This document shows, piece by piece, positions 30,246-39,492 of a DNA stretch of 64,000 nucleotides. Source of the DNA: Clostridium sp. CM027 (GTDB lineage: Bacteria > Bacillota > Clostridia > Clostridiales > Clostridiaceae); contig NZ_CP077725.1 in the NCBI RefSeq assembly GCF_024730565.1, positions 1,116,001 to 1,180,000 of the forward strand, in the 5' to 3' direction. The position numbers were made by a program, and so were the translations under genes. The notes beneath the pieces are model-generated. The model saw only the letters and a list, made by a program, of their open reading frames with translations, had not been told where the DNA came from and did no database searches. Within the stretch, counting starts at the first letter, position 1. Every line of letters starts with the position of its first letter.

Positions 30246-31772
30246 CTAAACTCCCATACTACTTAAATTATCTAATCCTTGCAATCTTTTAATTTCTTTA
30301 CTATGCAATACTAAAAACTTTTCAAAATCTTTATTACATGCATCAAAATTTATACTGCATAAATCATCATTAACATTTTTAATTAGGTATGCCGAATATA
30401 TATCCCTTTGGACTTTGATTTGTTTGCCATTATATTCAAAATCATTCCACCTTTGAGATAATTTCTTTTTACTATATTGTTGATTTAAGTGGTTATACTG
30501 TGAAGCTTTCACTTGCCACGTATTAATTTCAAAGTATTTTCCGCCTTTAGATTTTAGCTTATTTTCTAGCATTGTTAAAAATTTACTAGGTGCTTTATTT
30601 GCTAATGATTTACCAAATCTCTTTTTCTTGTTAATCCTTCCAGTCTTATCATTAGTAGTTGCATTTTTAACACGTTTTTGCAATCCTTTAAAATTCATTT
30701 CTTCAACATAGACTACATTGCAATTTTTTACTATTTCATTAATCATTATATTATGATCTTGTTCTCTTATATCCCTTTGTTTCCTATATATATCTTTAAG
30801 TTTATTCTTAGCTTTTACGTATCTCTTTGAATATTTCCATTCTAATTTAACACCTTTTTTTATACTGCAATTTTCATCGAAATTATTAGGATTAGTTTTT
30901 CTCTTACTTCTATCCATATATCTTTGAATTCTACGTTTTTCATTTTCAATATTTTGTACATGTGGAGCCAATTCATATAGCTTAACATCAGATTCACAAG
31001 TATAAGCGATTGTCTGTGTGCCTATGTCAATTCCGCAATCTCCAAGGCCGATATCATTTCTAATTTCTCCTGTCTCTTGGTTAAACTTAGTAGGAGCTAC
31101 TCCATCCAAAACTATTTGAAGTATATATTTATAACGCCCTCGTACAAATTTCCTTTTAATTCTACAGAAACATATTTTATTCCTTAAAGCATCTATCTCA
31201 TATTGGTTATTTATATTAAGCATTGTTTCAATCTTTAACCCATTCCATTTAAGCGTATTTGTTTCAATATCATATTTTATTCCAGTGCCATTAGATTTAC
31301 CTTCTAATGAATTTAACGGATTGTTTCTACCTTTAAAGTGAACTTGTTCACCTTTGCCAAATAAATTATTTTCTAAAGATTCCCATACTCTTGATGCAAT
31401 CTTCTGAGCAGTGAAGCTGTCTAAATTATGTTTAAATGTATGTTGCGTTGATCTTACATCTTCATGAAGTGAATATTCGGTTAGCCTAAATTCTTTAAGC
31501 ATTGCATTTTTAATATCAAAATACGGAGTGCAAAGCTTGTTCAATTCTTTCTTGTCCAATTTATTTTTATAAATATTTGATAATTCAGATTGATTTTTCC
31601 TCCAGTTTTTAGTCTTGCTCATTTCATTATACCTACTTAAAGCTTTACCTAAAACTGAATTATAGATCTTCCTTCCAATCTCAAATCTTTTATCCAATAT
31701 CTTTTCTTCAAATTTTTCAAGTTTAAGATTTAGGTTCAATACGAACCGTTGTTTAGCTTCTTTTTTTGCCAC
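30246..31772 (-). CDS. tnpB: TnpB-like protein lacking the zinc finger
   Basis: This 508-residue protein keeps the RuvC-like acidic residues: D249 (CGIDIGTQT), E357 or E358 (VVYVEEMNF) and D457 (VQRDIYSAYL). The region between E and D, where TnpB normally has two CxxC pairs, reads ASQYNHLNQQYSKKKLSQRW followed by NDFEYNGK, with no cysteines. The fold spacing is otherwise conserved, so the metal site has been replaced rather than deleted. It is longer than typical TnpB because of an extended N-terminal region. It may be an active RNA-guided nuclease of a divergent group or a repurposed protein. Confidence 0.8.
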   Translation of the reverse strand: MAKKEAKQRFVLNLNLKLEKFEEKILDKRFEIGRKIYNSVLGKALSRYNEMSKTKNWRKNQSELSNIYKNKLDKKELNKLCTPYFDIKNAMLKEFRLTEYSLHEDVRSTQHTFKHNLDSFTAQKIASRVWESLENNLFGKGEQVHFKGRNNPLNSLEGKSNGTGIKYDIETNTLKWNGLKIETMLNINNQYEIDALRNKICFCRIKRKFVRGRYKYILQIVLDGVAPTKFNQETGEIRNDIGLGDCGIDIGTQTIAYTCESDVKLYELAPHVQNIENEKRRIQRYMDRSKRKTNPNNFDENCSIKKGVKLEWKYSKRYVKAKNKLKDIYRKQRDIREQDHNIMINEIVKNCNVVYVEEMNFKGLQKRVKNATTNDKTGRINKKKRFGKSLANKAPSKFLTMLENKLKSKGGKYFEINTWQVKASQYNHLNQQYSKKKLSQRWNDFEYNGKQIKVQRDIYSAYLIKNVNDDLCSINFDACNKDFEKFLVLHSKEIKRLQGLDNLSSMGV

Positions 31773-31811
31773 TGAATATTCACCTCACTTTCTATAGTTG
31801 AAGTTTCAATT

Positions 31812-31917
31812 TTAACGACATTTCAGAAGGAAGTCTCCCACTTCTATAAGCTGGAGTTACATACCCTAACAAACAGAAAACTTCAGTGGAAGTATAAATC
31901 TCCTTCTGAAGTCGTTA
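31812..31917. repeat. Long imperfect hairpin with shared TTTAACGACAT motif
   Basis: TTAACGAC-AT-TTCAGAAGGA at 31812-31831 pairs with TCCTTCTGAA-GTCGTTAA at 31900-31917. The left arm recurs in reverse orientation at 4767-4786, and TTTAACGACAT also occurs on the minus strand at 10993-11003 beside the IS605 element. Confidence 0.55.
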
Positions 31918-32473
31918 ATACTTCAGCTCCGCAGGAGATGATTTAATCCCCTTAGTTATGTATTTAAGTCTTCTTCTACACTATGTATTAATAATATTTT
32001 CTCCTATCCCTTGGACAATATACAAAAATGATAATTAATTATAGTGTTATATTTGTTCCTTTATTATTTTTTTTATAATTCTTTTATTGCCTATCGACAA
32101 GTGCTATCCATCCCACACCTTAAGGAGTGGGCTTTCCGCACAAATTCATTGTAAATTCAAAACTGTAATTAGTTTTGAAAAATATATTGACTTCAAATTG
32201 AATAGTAGTTTGTAAATGTTACAATAAGCCTGTGAATTTTTCAGTGAGACAATAAAATCCAAAGAATAAAAAGACATTTAGGTGTGCAGTGGTTTATATT
32301 AATAAGCTTAGGGAGAAGAATGTTGATGTAGATTTTATTGCAGATGATAACATGGTGGATTGACTATACGAATATATTAAAAGGGAATTCATTTGAACTG
32401 CCCCCTGTCAAGTAGACAGTGGAAATAATTAAAGATTTTATGTAAGGCGTCTATTATTTGGTAGGCGCTTTAT

Positions 32474-33292
32474 TTATGCTGCATTACCTAATAGATATCG
32501 CTGATATTCCATTGGTGTCATGCACTTTAAACGTTTTTGATAACGTCTATTATTATAATATTCTATATAGTCTTCAATCGATTTCTTTAAGCTTTCATAG
32601 TCTTCAAATTTATGAAGATAATACATTTCTGTTTTTAAGATTCCCCAAAATCCTTCCATTGGACCATTATCAATACAATGCCCAACCCTCGACATGCTCT
32701 GTATCATTCCAGCTTTTTTTAGTTTTTCTTTAAATATTTTTGAAGTATACTGGAAACCTCGGTCACTATGAAATATTGGTTTAGCATCAGGGTATACTTT
32801 AACAGCAAGATTAAAGGTTTGATAAACCAATTGGTTATTATTAGAATGACCAATGACATATGAAACAATACTTCTATCACCTAAATCAAATATTGCACTT
32901 AGATAAGCCTTTTGTCCACTTCTCCCATATTTAAACTCGGTTACATCTGTAAGCCATTTTTTATTGACTTGTTCTGCTTTAAAATTTCTATCCAAAATAT
33001 TTTCTGCAGTAACTTCAGGAGTTGACTTAATATAATTATATCTTTTTTTTCTGCATACGGATTTTAATCCTAATATCTGCATCAGACGATAAATTCGTTT
33101 ATAATTAACTTTTTTATTATATTCTCTACGGATTTTAATCGTCATCTGGCGATAGCCTAAGATACCGTCTTTTTCCTCATATAACTCACAAATAAGCTTT
33201 AATAATTCTTCGTTTTTCAATACTCGGTTACTTTTTTCTCTGTGTAGCCATTTATAATATGCAGAATGGCTAACGCCGCCTATAATGCACAA
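32474..33292 (-). CDS. IS3-family transposase OrfB (DDE integrase)
   Basis: The visible frame of 272 residues holds an HTH-like N-terminus (HSAYYKWL), a linker, and the rve integrase core. The DDE residues appear in TDVTEF, HSDRGFQYTS and MEGFWGILKTE. The frame is open upstream without a stop to the slippery A8 run at about 33401-33408. The functional product is therefore the OrfAB fusion made by -1 frameshifting, not a protein starting at 33292. No inactivating lesion was seen. Confidence 0.9.
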   Translation of the reverse strand: MCIIGGVSHSAYYKWLHREKSNRVLKNEELLKLICELYEEKDGILGYRQMTIKIRREYNKKVNYKRIYRLMQILGLKSVCRKKRYNYIKSTPEVTAENILDRNFKAEQVNKKWLTDVTEFKYGRSGQKAYLSAIFDLGDRSIVSYVIGHSNNNQLVYQTFNLAVKVYPDAKPIFHSDRGFQYTSKIFKEKLKKAGMIQSMSRVGHCIDNGPMEGFWGILKTEMYYLHKFEDYESLKKSIEDYIEYYNNRRYQKRLKCMTPMEYQRYLLGNAA

Positions 33293-33366
33293 CTCAGTTA
33301 TAGGAAATTTATCTTTGTTAGATAATTCTTGGATTGCAAGATAAGTATCTTCGTATCTAGCTTCGC

Positions 33367-34050
33367 TTAATATCGCCTTCTTTCTATCTCTTGGATTTTT
33401 TTTAGAAGAGCATTCTCCATCCGTAATCTTCTATTTTGTGCTTCTAAAAGCTTGTATTGAGCTTTTAGCTTTTCATCTTCTGTCATTAACTCTTCAGCCT
33501 TTGGCTTTCCACGTCGGTCCAAAAGCCCTTCAATACCAAACTGATTATACTTCTTCATCCAGGTATAAATCTGAGGATAAGATACCTTATATTTTTCAAC
33601 AGTTTTATTATAACTGTTATTGTTTTCAATACAGTACTTTATGATTTCAATGCGTTCAATATAAGAAGTTTTGCGTCCTTTGGTCATGATTATTTTTCCT
33701 CCTGTTCCAGAAGATTTTATGTTTTCATGACCATTATACTTCTTTATCCAATTGCATAAAACTGTATTTGACGAAATATGATACTTAATGCATAAATCAT
33801 TCAGTGAGCCATGCCCATCAAGATATTCTTTTACAATGTTAATCTTGATTTTGGCAGTATAAGAAGTATTTTTGCTAGAATGTTTTAACCCAGCTTCACC
33901 TTCTGATTTATATCGTATTACCCATTTTTGAAAAGAACTCTTATGTACTTGAAGTTTGTTGCATAAACTTAACATACTAGCTTTTCCATTTAAATATGAT
34001 GTTACAGCCTTAATTTTTTGTTGGTCTGATATAGTTGATTTTCTTCCCAT
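33367..34050 (-). CDS. IS3-family OrfA (multi-HTH DNA-binding protein)
   Basis: This 227-residue protein carries three consecutive helix-turn-helix units (QKIKAVTSYLNGKASMLSLC, IKINIVKEYLDGHGSLNDLC and IEIIKYCIENNNSYNKTVEK) and a C-terminal leucine-rich coiled coil (KLKAQYKLLEAQNRRLRMEN). It is the usual OrfA of IS150-type elements, binding the terminal repeats. The frameshift site lies in its last codons (CTAAAAAAAATCC). Confidence 0.9.
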   Translation of the reverse strand: MGRKSTISDQQKIKAVTSYLNGKASMLSLCNKLQVHKSSFQKWVIRYKSEGEAGLKHSSKNTSYTAKIKINIVKEYLDGHGSLNDLCIKYHISSNTVLCNWIKKYNGHENIKSSGTGGKIIMTKGRKTSYIERIEIIKYCIENNNSYNKTVEKYKVSYPQIYTWMKKYNQFGIEGLLDRRGKPKAEELMTEDEKLKAQYKLLEAQNRRLRMENALLKKIQEIERRRY

Positions 34051-34177
34051 AAAAAAATAGCCCTCCTTATAGTAAACAGTTTTATTATTTTAACTGTCTA
34101 CCATAAGGGGAGCATATCAATTTGAATTCCCTTTTAACTTGTTAAAGACTAGAAAGGCAGTAAAAATAAAATAAACA

Positions 34178-34564
34178 TTATCTACTCTGCATCAACATGA
34201 TTTGATTAAGCCACTCAAATGCTGCAGTATATATAATTAAAATATCCTCTTTAGATTCTCTAAAATTCACATTATATCTTGGCTCTGATACCCATCTAAT
34301 AATTTCAAATTTCCTTTCGACTATTATATTCGGCACCTGTGTCCCTTTAGGAAGAGACGAAATTAAATAACTTATATTATGTGTCTTATACTTTCTGTCA
34401 GTCAAATCATTCCCATTAAGCTCTAAAAGTGCTTTAATTATTTTTTCAATTGCTTGATTTACATGATAAGCCGCATAATTAATTTCTACTTCGTCTGTGC
34501 AATTTGTAAGACCAAAATTCGCATACTTCAAATCACTCTTAGCAAGATGCAGATAATTGCTCAT
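34178..34564 (-). CDS. HEPN-domain toxin (RNase) of a HEPN/MNT pair
   Basis: This 128-residue HEPN protein has the helical segment YAAYHVNQAIEKIIKALLEL (30-49), typical of the fold. It also has R57-KYKT-H62, an Rx4H motif matching HEPN ribonucleases. The HxY tyrosine that is AMPylated in some HepT toxins is replaced (HNI), although a Tyr lies at H+4. The C-terminal SEPRYNVNF matches the conserved RY segment. Its start overlaps the end of the MNT gene by 26 bases. This is probably an RNA-cleaving toxin controlled by its partner, a type VII-like toxin-antitoxin arrangement. Confidence 0.75.
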   Translation of the reverse strand: MSNYLHLAKSDLKYANFGLTNCTDEVEINYAAYHVNQAIEKIIKALLELNGNDLTDRKYKTHNISYLISSLPKGTQVPNIIVERKFEIIRWVSEPRYNVNFRESKEDILIIYTAAFEWLNQIMLMQSR

Positions 34565-34967
34565 ATATTCTTACCCCTTTCGCCCAAGCGTTCCTATAAA
34601 AATTATTATTTTCCATATCACTAAGGAATAGTTTTTTATTATATCCAAATAAATCAATTTCTCCAAACTCGTGTAAATCTACAGTTGGATAAAACTCAGA
34701 AAAATCACCTAAAACGATTATATCAATATCACTAAAGCTACTACAGAAAAGCGTTGTGGCACTACCAAACACTATAATATCAGTGATGTGCTTACCAACA
34801 TTATCTTTTAATAATAGATTAGCAATTTCATAAACTTTCCTTTGTTTGACTGGATGTATACATTCATAATTATCCAACCCAATTAAATTTTCAAATTTAT
34901 AATTGGTATTATTACTTGTATTAAAAATATTATCTAATGCATAGAAATCTTTTAAACATTCTATCAT
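34539..34967 (-). CDS. MNT-type nucleotidyltransferase, antitoxin partner
   Basis: This 142-residue protein is a minimal nucleotidyltransferase. G68-S69 followed after ten residues by D80-I-D82 makes the GSx10DxD signature, and a third acidic residue is probably in EIDLFGY near 103. In HEPN/MNT pairs the enzyme transfers AMP to the HEPN toxin and silences it. It lies directly upstream of the HEPN gene with overlapping frames, the normal order. AAGGTG precedes the ATG. Confidence 0.75.
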   Translation of the reverse strand: MIECLKDFYALDNIFNTSNNTNYKFENLIGLDNYECIHPVKQRKVYEIANLLLKDNVGKHITDIIVFGSATTLFCSSFSDIDIIVLGDFSEFYPTVDLHEFGEIDLFGYNKKLFLSDMENNNFYRNAWAKGVRIYEQLSASC

Positions 34968-35067
34968 AATATTTCACCTTCCTATTCTTATATTGTATCA
35001 CTACATAAATTGAGTGTAAATAACAAAGGATGACTGTCACTTGTCGAAAGGTGTAAAGTTAGTTGTT

Positions 35068-36441
35068 TTAAATTAAATTATCTATACCATTAACCGTAGT
35101 TTGTTCATTGTCATTAATAGGAATAACTATGCATTTTTGGCCATTAATTATTTGAGATTTTATTTGAGATACTTTTTCGGGTTTTACTTGTAGTATAACA
35201 TCATAATGAGGGCTCCCATCACTATCTTCTGAATATGCATCTGGACCTTTCTCTAAATTAGTTTCTAAAGTTTCTTCTAAATCAGTTTCTAAAGCTTCTT
35301 CTAAAACCACATTATCATCATTAACTTCTGTAGACAGGTCAGTTTCATTATCTATAGTATTCTCTTTTTCAACTTGATCAAGTCTAGCTTGAAGTATTTC
35401 TACTTGTTTGTGAAGGCGTTCTTCCTTTTTTCTTTGCACATTTGCCTTAAGAGCCTTTGCGTCAATTAAATTCTTTGCTAAAGTAATATCATCACCAAAG
35501 TTCTCTACATAGGAGTTTTCAATCTCAGTAGTAATTTCCTGCGGAACTTCACTTTCTATTAAAAGTTTTTGTATATCCTTCTTTGTTAAGCTTATAGGTT
35601 CACAGTCTGCATCATCGTTTAAATCATTGTATTCTTCTATCAAAGTGCTTAGATTTTCTTGTATATCCATAAAAATTTTATCAGCTTTATTTTCATCAGA
35701 ACTAAAAGAATCTTTAATAATTGATTGGAATGTTTCCTTTTGCACCGTAGCCGTTTGTTTTGAAAGACAACCTAGAACATTTTCCATTAATTCAGTATGT
35801 GTATCCTTTGCATTTTTTGTATAATACATAATAGAGTTAACATCGCAGCTACGATCAATAAAAGCAGGAAACACAAAGCCATTAATCGGGGACTCGACTA
35901 CCCAATCTCTAATACGTGCTTTTATTTCGTTTTTTTCTTCAAAGTATCTAAGACCAGGCTCTGAAAGTGAAACTGGACATATTGCACATAACACATATTC
36001 ATATACTTCTTCAGATTCATCTATCTTTATATTATCTCTGGTTTTGCTAACAACATCATAAGCATCATGAAAAAAGAGTATTAAAAAATTACCAGTGTAA
36101 TCATAATTGTCTATAATCAAATCATAAAGGTTATCTACAAGAGCATCATCTTTTAATTGACTGTTTTTAAGCTGCATAAGTGAAGTCTGTCTTTCATTTG
36201 TAAATTCTTCATTAACTTCAAAGTTAAGTTCTAAAATATTATTCCCAATAGTTCCAGACAGTACTTTTTTAGCAATTTCTAAATATTTAAAGTATTCATC
36301 CTCATCTAAATTTAGAAAGCTTTCTCTAAATTTTAAAATAGTATGTTTTTCTCCATTAACATAGCAGCCACACATTTTAGTGAAGGTGCATTGCTCTTTT
36401 TTAAAACGTCTTTTTAACTCAAGTATATCTTTTCTTCTCAT
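35068..36441 (-). CDS. DUF4317 family protein
   Basis: At 457 residues, the opening RRKDILELKRRFKKEQCTFT and then KMCGCYVNGEK are the hallmark of DUF4317, a family widespread in Firmicutes with no known activity. The C-terminal quarter includes an acidic repeat (EEALETDLEETLETNLEKG) and a coiled-coil segment (QRKKEERLHKQVEILQARLD). I choose ATG 36441 because GAGGAG lies nine bases upstream; an in-frame TTG 15 bases earlier falls on that SD. It is a stand-alone gene, divergent from the phosphoesterase across a 366-base gap where only AT-rich promoter-like sequence is seen. Confidence 0.85.
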   Translation of the reverse strand: MRRKDILELKRRFKKEQCTFTKMCGCYVNGEKHTILKFRESFLNLDEDEYFKYLEIAKKVLSGTIGNNILELNFEVNEEFTNERQTSLMQLKNSQLKDDALVDNLYDLIIDNYDYTGNFLILFFHDAYDVVSKTRDNIKIDESEEVYEYVLCAICPVSLSEPGLRYFEEKNEIKARIRDWVVESPINGFVFPAFIDRSCDVNSIMYYTKNAKDTHTELMENVLGCLSKQTATVQKETFQSIIKDSFSSDENKADKIFMDIQENLSTLIEEYNDLNDDADCEPISLTKKDIQKLLIESEVPQEITTEIENSYVENFGDDITLAKNLIDAKALKANVQRKKEERLHKQVEILQARLDQVEKENTIDNETDLSTEVNDDNVVLEEALETDLEETLETNLEKGPDAYSEDSDGSPHYDVILQVKPEKVSQIKSQIINGQKCIVIPINDNEQTTVNGIDNLI

Positions 36442-36807
36442 GTATAAGCTCCTCAATTTATAGACAAACCTTACGTAAATTTATAGTTGAAGTGGTTTGT
36501 CTTTAGTATTTTTTGTTTGTAGCTATAATTAATATATTATCGTTATTAATTATAGTATTTTTTTTACAGAAAATAAAGGATTTATATATCAGTTTTTTAA
36601 ATGATTTCTATTGAGAATAGAATAGCAACACAGCTTGTACATTTCATTTCCAATTTATGGTATTTGTTTTTCTAACCCTACAGTATGAATTATTGGTAAT
36701 TAATCTTTGCAATCTCACCAATAGACTGTGCGAAAACACAACATCATGGTATAATTTTATATAGTATAAAATTTTATAATAAAAAAACAATATGAAGGAG
36801 CAAAAAA

Positions 36808-37968
36808 ATGAATGGATTAATGATACTTATTGCTATTTTATTTATTTGCTTGTATGGAAGCATAAATTATTATATAGGTTTAAGGATGTGGCAGAACCTA
36901 TTTCGCCATATTCCTTGTATAAATCCCAAAATATATTGGATACTGTTTTCAATAATAGCATCATCATATATTGTAACAACGCTTATACCTTCTTTCATAC
37001 CAGCAATAATATCAACTAAATTAAATATTATAGGATCATATTGGATGGCAATAATGTTTTATCTTATTTTAATATTGCCTATAATAGATTTAATAAGAGT
37101 TATAAATAGAAAAATTATAATTCTCCCAAGAAGTTTATCTGGCGATACTAATGTTTCGTTAATAGTAATGGGTCTAGTAGTTGCCTTTATATTTGGTGTA
37201 ATGATATATGGTACTTGGAGTGCTCGTAGCGTAAGAGTAACAAAGTATGATCTAAATGTTGATAAAGTTGCGGGTAATCTAGAGACCTTGAAGGTTATTA
37301 TGGTCTCGGACATTCATCTTGGGATTATGGTAGATAATAATAGGCTTACAGGTATGGTAAATAAAATCAATGATTTAAAACCTGACATTGTGTTAATACC
37401 TGGAGACATTATTGATAGTAGCATTGACCCTTTTGTAAAAGAAAACATGCGTGATAACTTTAGGCGAATTAAAAGCAAATATGGAGTGTATGCCTCCCTT
37501 GGTAATCATGATGGAATGGGAAGTAATGTAGATGATGTAGTTAAAAATTTTGAGAATGCAGGTATAACTGTGCTGCGTGATAATTCAGTTTTGGTAAGTG
37601 ATAGCTTTTATGTTATAGGTAGACAAGACCCATCCTTAGAGCGTGTTACAAAAATTAAAAGAAAAGATTTGTCATCCTTAGTAAAGGACTTAGATAAGAC
37701 AAAACCATTTTTGCTTATGGATCATCAGCCAGTAAATTTAAGTGAACCTGAAAACCAGGGGATTGATTTACAACTATCAGGTCACACCCATAGAGGTCAG
37801 ATATTTCCTGCAAATATTATAACCAATGGAATTTTTGAAATAGACTATGGGTATTTAAAAAAGAACAATTCTCAATTTATTGTATCTTCAGGTTATGGAA
37901 CATGGGGACCTCCAATTAGGATAGGTAGCCGCTCGGAAATTGTTGAAATAAATCTTAAACTCAAATAA
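36808..37968 (+). CDS. Membrane-anchored metallophosphoesterase
   Basis: This 386-residue protein has four hydrophobic segments in its first 145 residues, then a calcineurin-like phosphoesterase domain. All metal motifs are present in order: SDIHLG (about 168), GDIID, GNHDG, DHQP and SGHTHRGQ. The layout matches the YkuE/YaeI-like group, some of which act on lipid-linked substrates at the membrane. The substrate is unknown. GAAGGAG precedes the ATG. A candidate terminator lies downstream. Confidence 0.88.
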   Translation: MNGLMILIAILFICLYGSINYYIGLRMWQNLFRHIPCINPKIYWILFSIIASSYIVTTLIPSFIPAIISTKLNIIGSYWMAIMFYLILILPIIDLIRVINRKIIILPRSLSGDTNVSLIVMGLVVAFIFGVMIYGTWSARSVRVTKYDLNVDKVAGNLETLKVIMVSDIHLGIMVDNNRLTGMVNKINDLKPDIVLIPGDIIDSSIDPFVKENMRDNFRRIKSKYGVYASLGNHDGMGSNVDDVVKNFENAGITVLRDNSVLVSDSFYVIGRQDPSLERVTKIKRKDLSSLVKDLDKTKPFLLMDHQPVNLSEPENQGIDLQLSGHTHRGQIFPANIITNGIFEIDYGYLKKNNSQFIVSSGYGTWGPPIRIGSRSEIVEINLKLK

Positions 37969-37993
37969 TAAATAGTTATTTAGAATGTAGACG

Positions 37994-38035
37994 AAGCTAC
38001 TATATTTCTTAGTTTAAAGTAATGTAGTAGCTTTT
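37994..38035 (+). terminator. Terminator after the phosphoesterase gene
   Basis: AAGCTACTA (37994-38002) pairs with TAGTAGCTT (38025-38033), followed by TTTT. The loop is large, so the call is moderate. Confidence 0.5.
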
Positions 38036-38201
38036 CCTTAATGGTTTATGGTTTAATTAGTAAGTGGGTCCAGCAAAGCGTGTCCCCACAACAGGGTCAG
38101 ACCCTTGGCAATAAAAATACATCTGACAGACTTAAAATACTATAGTAAAATAAATATGAAACAGAAAACTTGAAATAATTTATATACAAAGGAAGTATAC
38201 A

Positions 38202-39422
38202 ATGGAAAAAAATATAAAAATGAGATATCCGAGCTATCTTAAAGAATTTAAATGTATAGGTGGAAAATGTACAGATAGCTGTTGTATTGGATGGGATATA
38301 GATATCGATAAGGTTACCTTTAGGCAATATTATAAGGTTCAAGACAAAGAAATGAAGCGAATGATTCAAAAAAATGTACATAATAATGATGAATACCTAA
38401 GTCCTGATATAGATTATGGAAAAATAGAATTAAAAACTGGAAAAAGGTGTGCTTTTTTAGATGACGAAAATTATTGTATTATTTATTCCAAAATTGGAGA
38501 AGAGTATCTTTCAAATGTTTGCACATCTTTTCCTAGAATAATTAATAAAGTAGATACATGTTATGAAATATCACTTGATATTGCCTGTCCGGAAGCTGCA
38601 AGAATTATTTTACTAAAAGAAGAAGGAATTGGGTTTAAAGAAAGTGAAGAAACTTTAGGCAAACATATACTATCAGGTGATATTGAAACCAGCTCTAAAG
38701 AATATGATAATTCGCCTTTTAAATATTTTAAAGAAATTAGAAATCTAAGTGTTGAAATAATACAAAACAGAAAGTTCGACTTAAGTAAAAGACTTTATAT
38801 ATTAGGTGATTTTATAAAAACATTAGAAGAAGAACTTAAATATAAGTATACTAATGTACCTAAATTTATTAGGGAATATGATATGAACTTAGTTAGTGAT
38901 GGTTATGAAAGAGATCAATTAAGTTATATTGTTCAGATAGATTTTTTCAAAAAGATGATAGGCTTCTTAAATGTATCTAAAGAAGTGGATAGTCTTTATT
39001 TTAAGGAATATACTAAGCAAATTATAGCTGGATTCAAGTTTGATGAAGGTGGCGACATTAGTAAACATTCAGAAATGTACATAAAAGCATTTGAAGATTA
39101 TACTGAAAATTTTATGAATAATAATAGCTATATTTTCGAAAATTATTTGGTGAATTTTATGTATAACTATATGTTTCCATTTTCTGAATCAGAATCAATA
39201 TTCGATGGATATATTATGCTTTTAGTAAGATATTCATTTATTAGATTTTATTTAGTTGGTAACTATCTATATAATAAACAGGATAACAAAGAAAATATAG
39301 TTGAATTTATTCAATCTTTATCGAAGACCATAGAACATCACAGAACTTTTTTAATTGATTCAATAAATTATATGAAAGAAAATAAACTTGATAATATACA
39401 ATTTGCTAAAACACTTTTATAA
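38202..39422 (+). CDS. fliB: FliB-like lysine-N-methylase
   Basis: This 406-residue protein begins with the conserved FliB head: RYPSYLKEFKCIGGKCTDSC, then CIGWDIDIDK. It carries further cysteines in KRCAFLDDENYCIIY, SNVCTSFPR and DIACPEAA. FliB methylates lysines on flagellin in enterobacteria, and the Cys cluster probably binds an iron-sulfur centre. There are no flagellar genes nearby, so the target here may differ. GGAAG precedes the ATG. It converges on the ABC-F gene with a shared terminator. Confidence 0.82.
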   Translation: MEKNIKMRYPSYLKEFKCIGGKCTDSCCIGWDIDIDKVTFRQYYKVQDKEMKRMIQKNVHNNDEYLSPDIDYGKIELKTGKRCAFLDDENYCIIYSKIGEEYLSNVCTSFPRIINKVDTCYEISLDIACPEAARIILLKEEGIGFKESEETLGKHILSGDIETSSKEYDNSPFKYFKEIRNLSVEIIQNRKFDLSKRLYILGDFIKTLEEELKYKYTNVPKFIREYDMNLVSDGYERDQLSYIVQIDFFKKMIGFLNVSKEVDSLYFKEYTKQIIAGFKFDEGGDISKHSEMYIKAFEDYTENFMNNNSYIFENYLVNFMYNYMFPFSESESIFDGYIMLLVRYSFIRFYLVGNYLYNKQDNKENIVEFIQSLSKTIEHHRTFLIDSINYMKENKLDNIQFAKTLL

Positions 39423-39429
39423 AAATAAA

Positions 39430-39472
39430 AAATATTGAGTTCTCAATGTATATACAAGAGAGCTCAATATTT
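39430..39472. terminator. Bidirectional terminator between fliB-like and ABC-F genes
   Basis: AAATATTGAGTTCTC (39430-39444) pairs with GAGAGCTCAATATTT (39458-39472) with one G-U wobble. A-rich and T-rich flanks suit both transcripts. Confidence 0.7.
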
Positions 39473-39492
39473 CCACTTAAACTTTGCTAAAT

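Larger units (their letters stand above)
30075..32147 (-). mobile_element. Solo-TnpB element of the IS200/IS605 superfamily
   Basis: A lone tnpB is flanked by ends that resemble the complete element at 10998-12758. The left-end hairpin CCCACACC-TTAA-GGAGTGGG lies around 32113-32131, within GTGCTATCCAT and GGCTTTCCGC. The right-end hairpin CCAC-GCTTTTAAGC-type lies around 30085-30107. No tnpA is present, so movement would need a transposase in trans. The 320 bases upstream of tnpB contain no gene but a long imperfect hairpin at 31812-31917. Boundaries are approximate. Confidence 0.6.
32377..34137 (-). mobile_element. IS3-family insertion sequence (IS150 group)
   Basis: Two overlapping reading frames, orfA and orfB, are linked by an A-rich slippery site. 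The imperfect terminal inverted repeats begin TTAAAAGGGAATTCA at 32377 and at 34137 (complement). They continue through TGCCCCCTGTC / TGCTCCCCTTA and GTAGACAGT to about 57 bases. No target duplication was identified with certainty. It lies just upstream of the 3' end of the HEPN gene. The 230 bases to its left (32148-32376) hold only a short coding remnant. Confidence 0.85.

Noticed and set aside
36792-37019. 75-codon plus frame overlapping the phosphoesterase start
   Set aside because: Out of frame with a complete gene that has a good SD and intact motifs.
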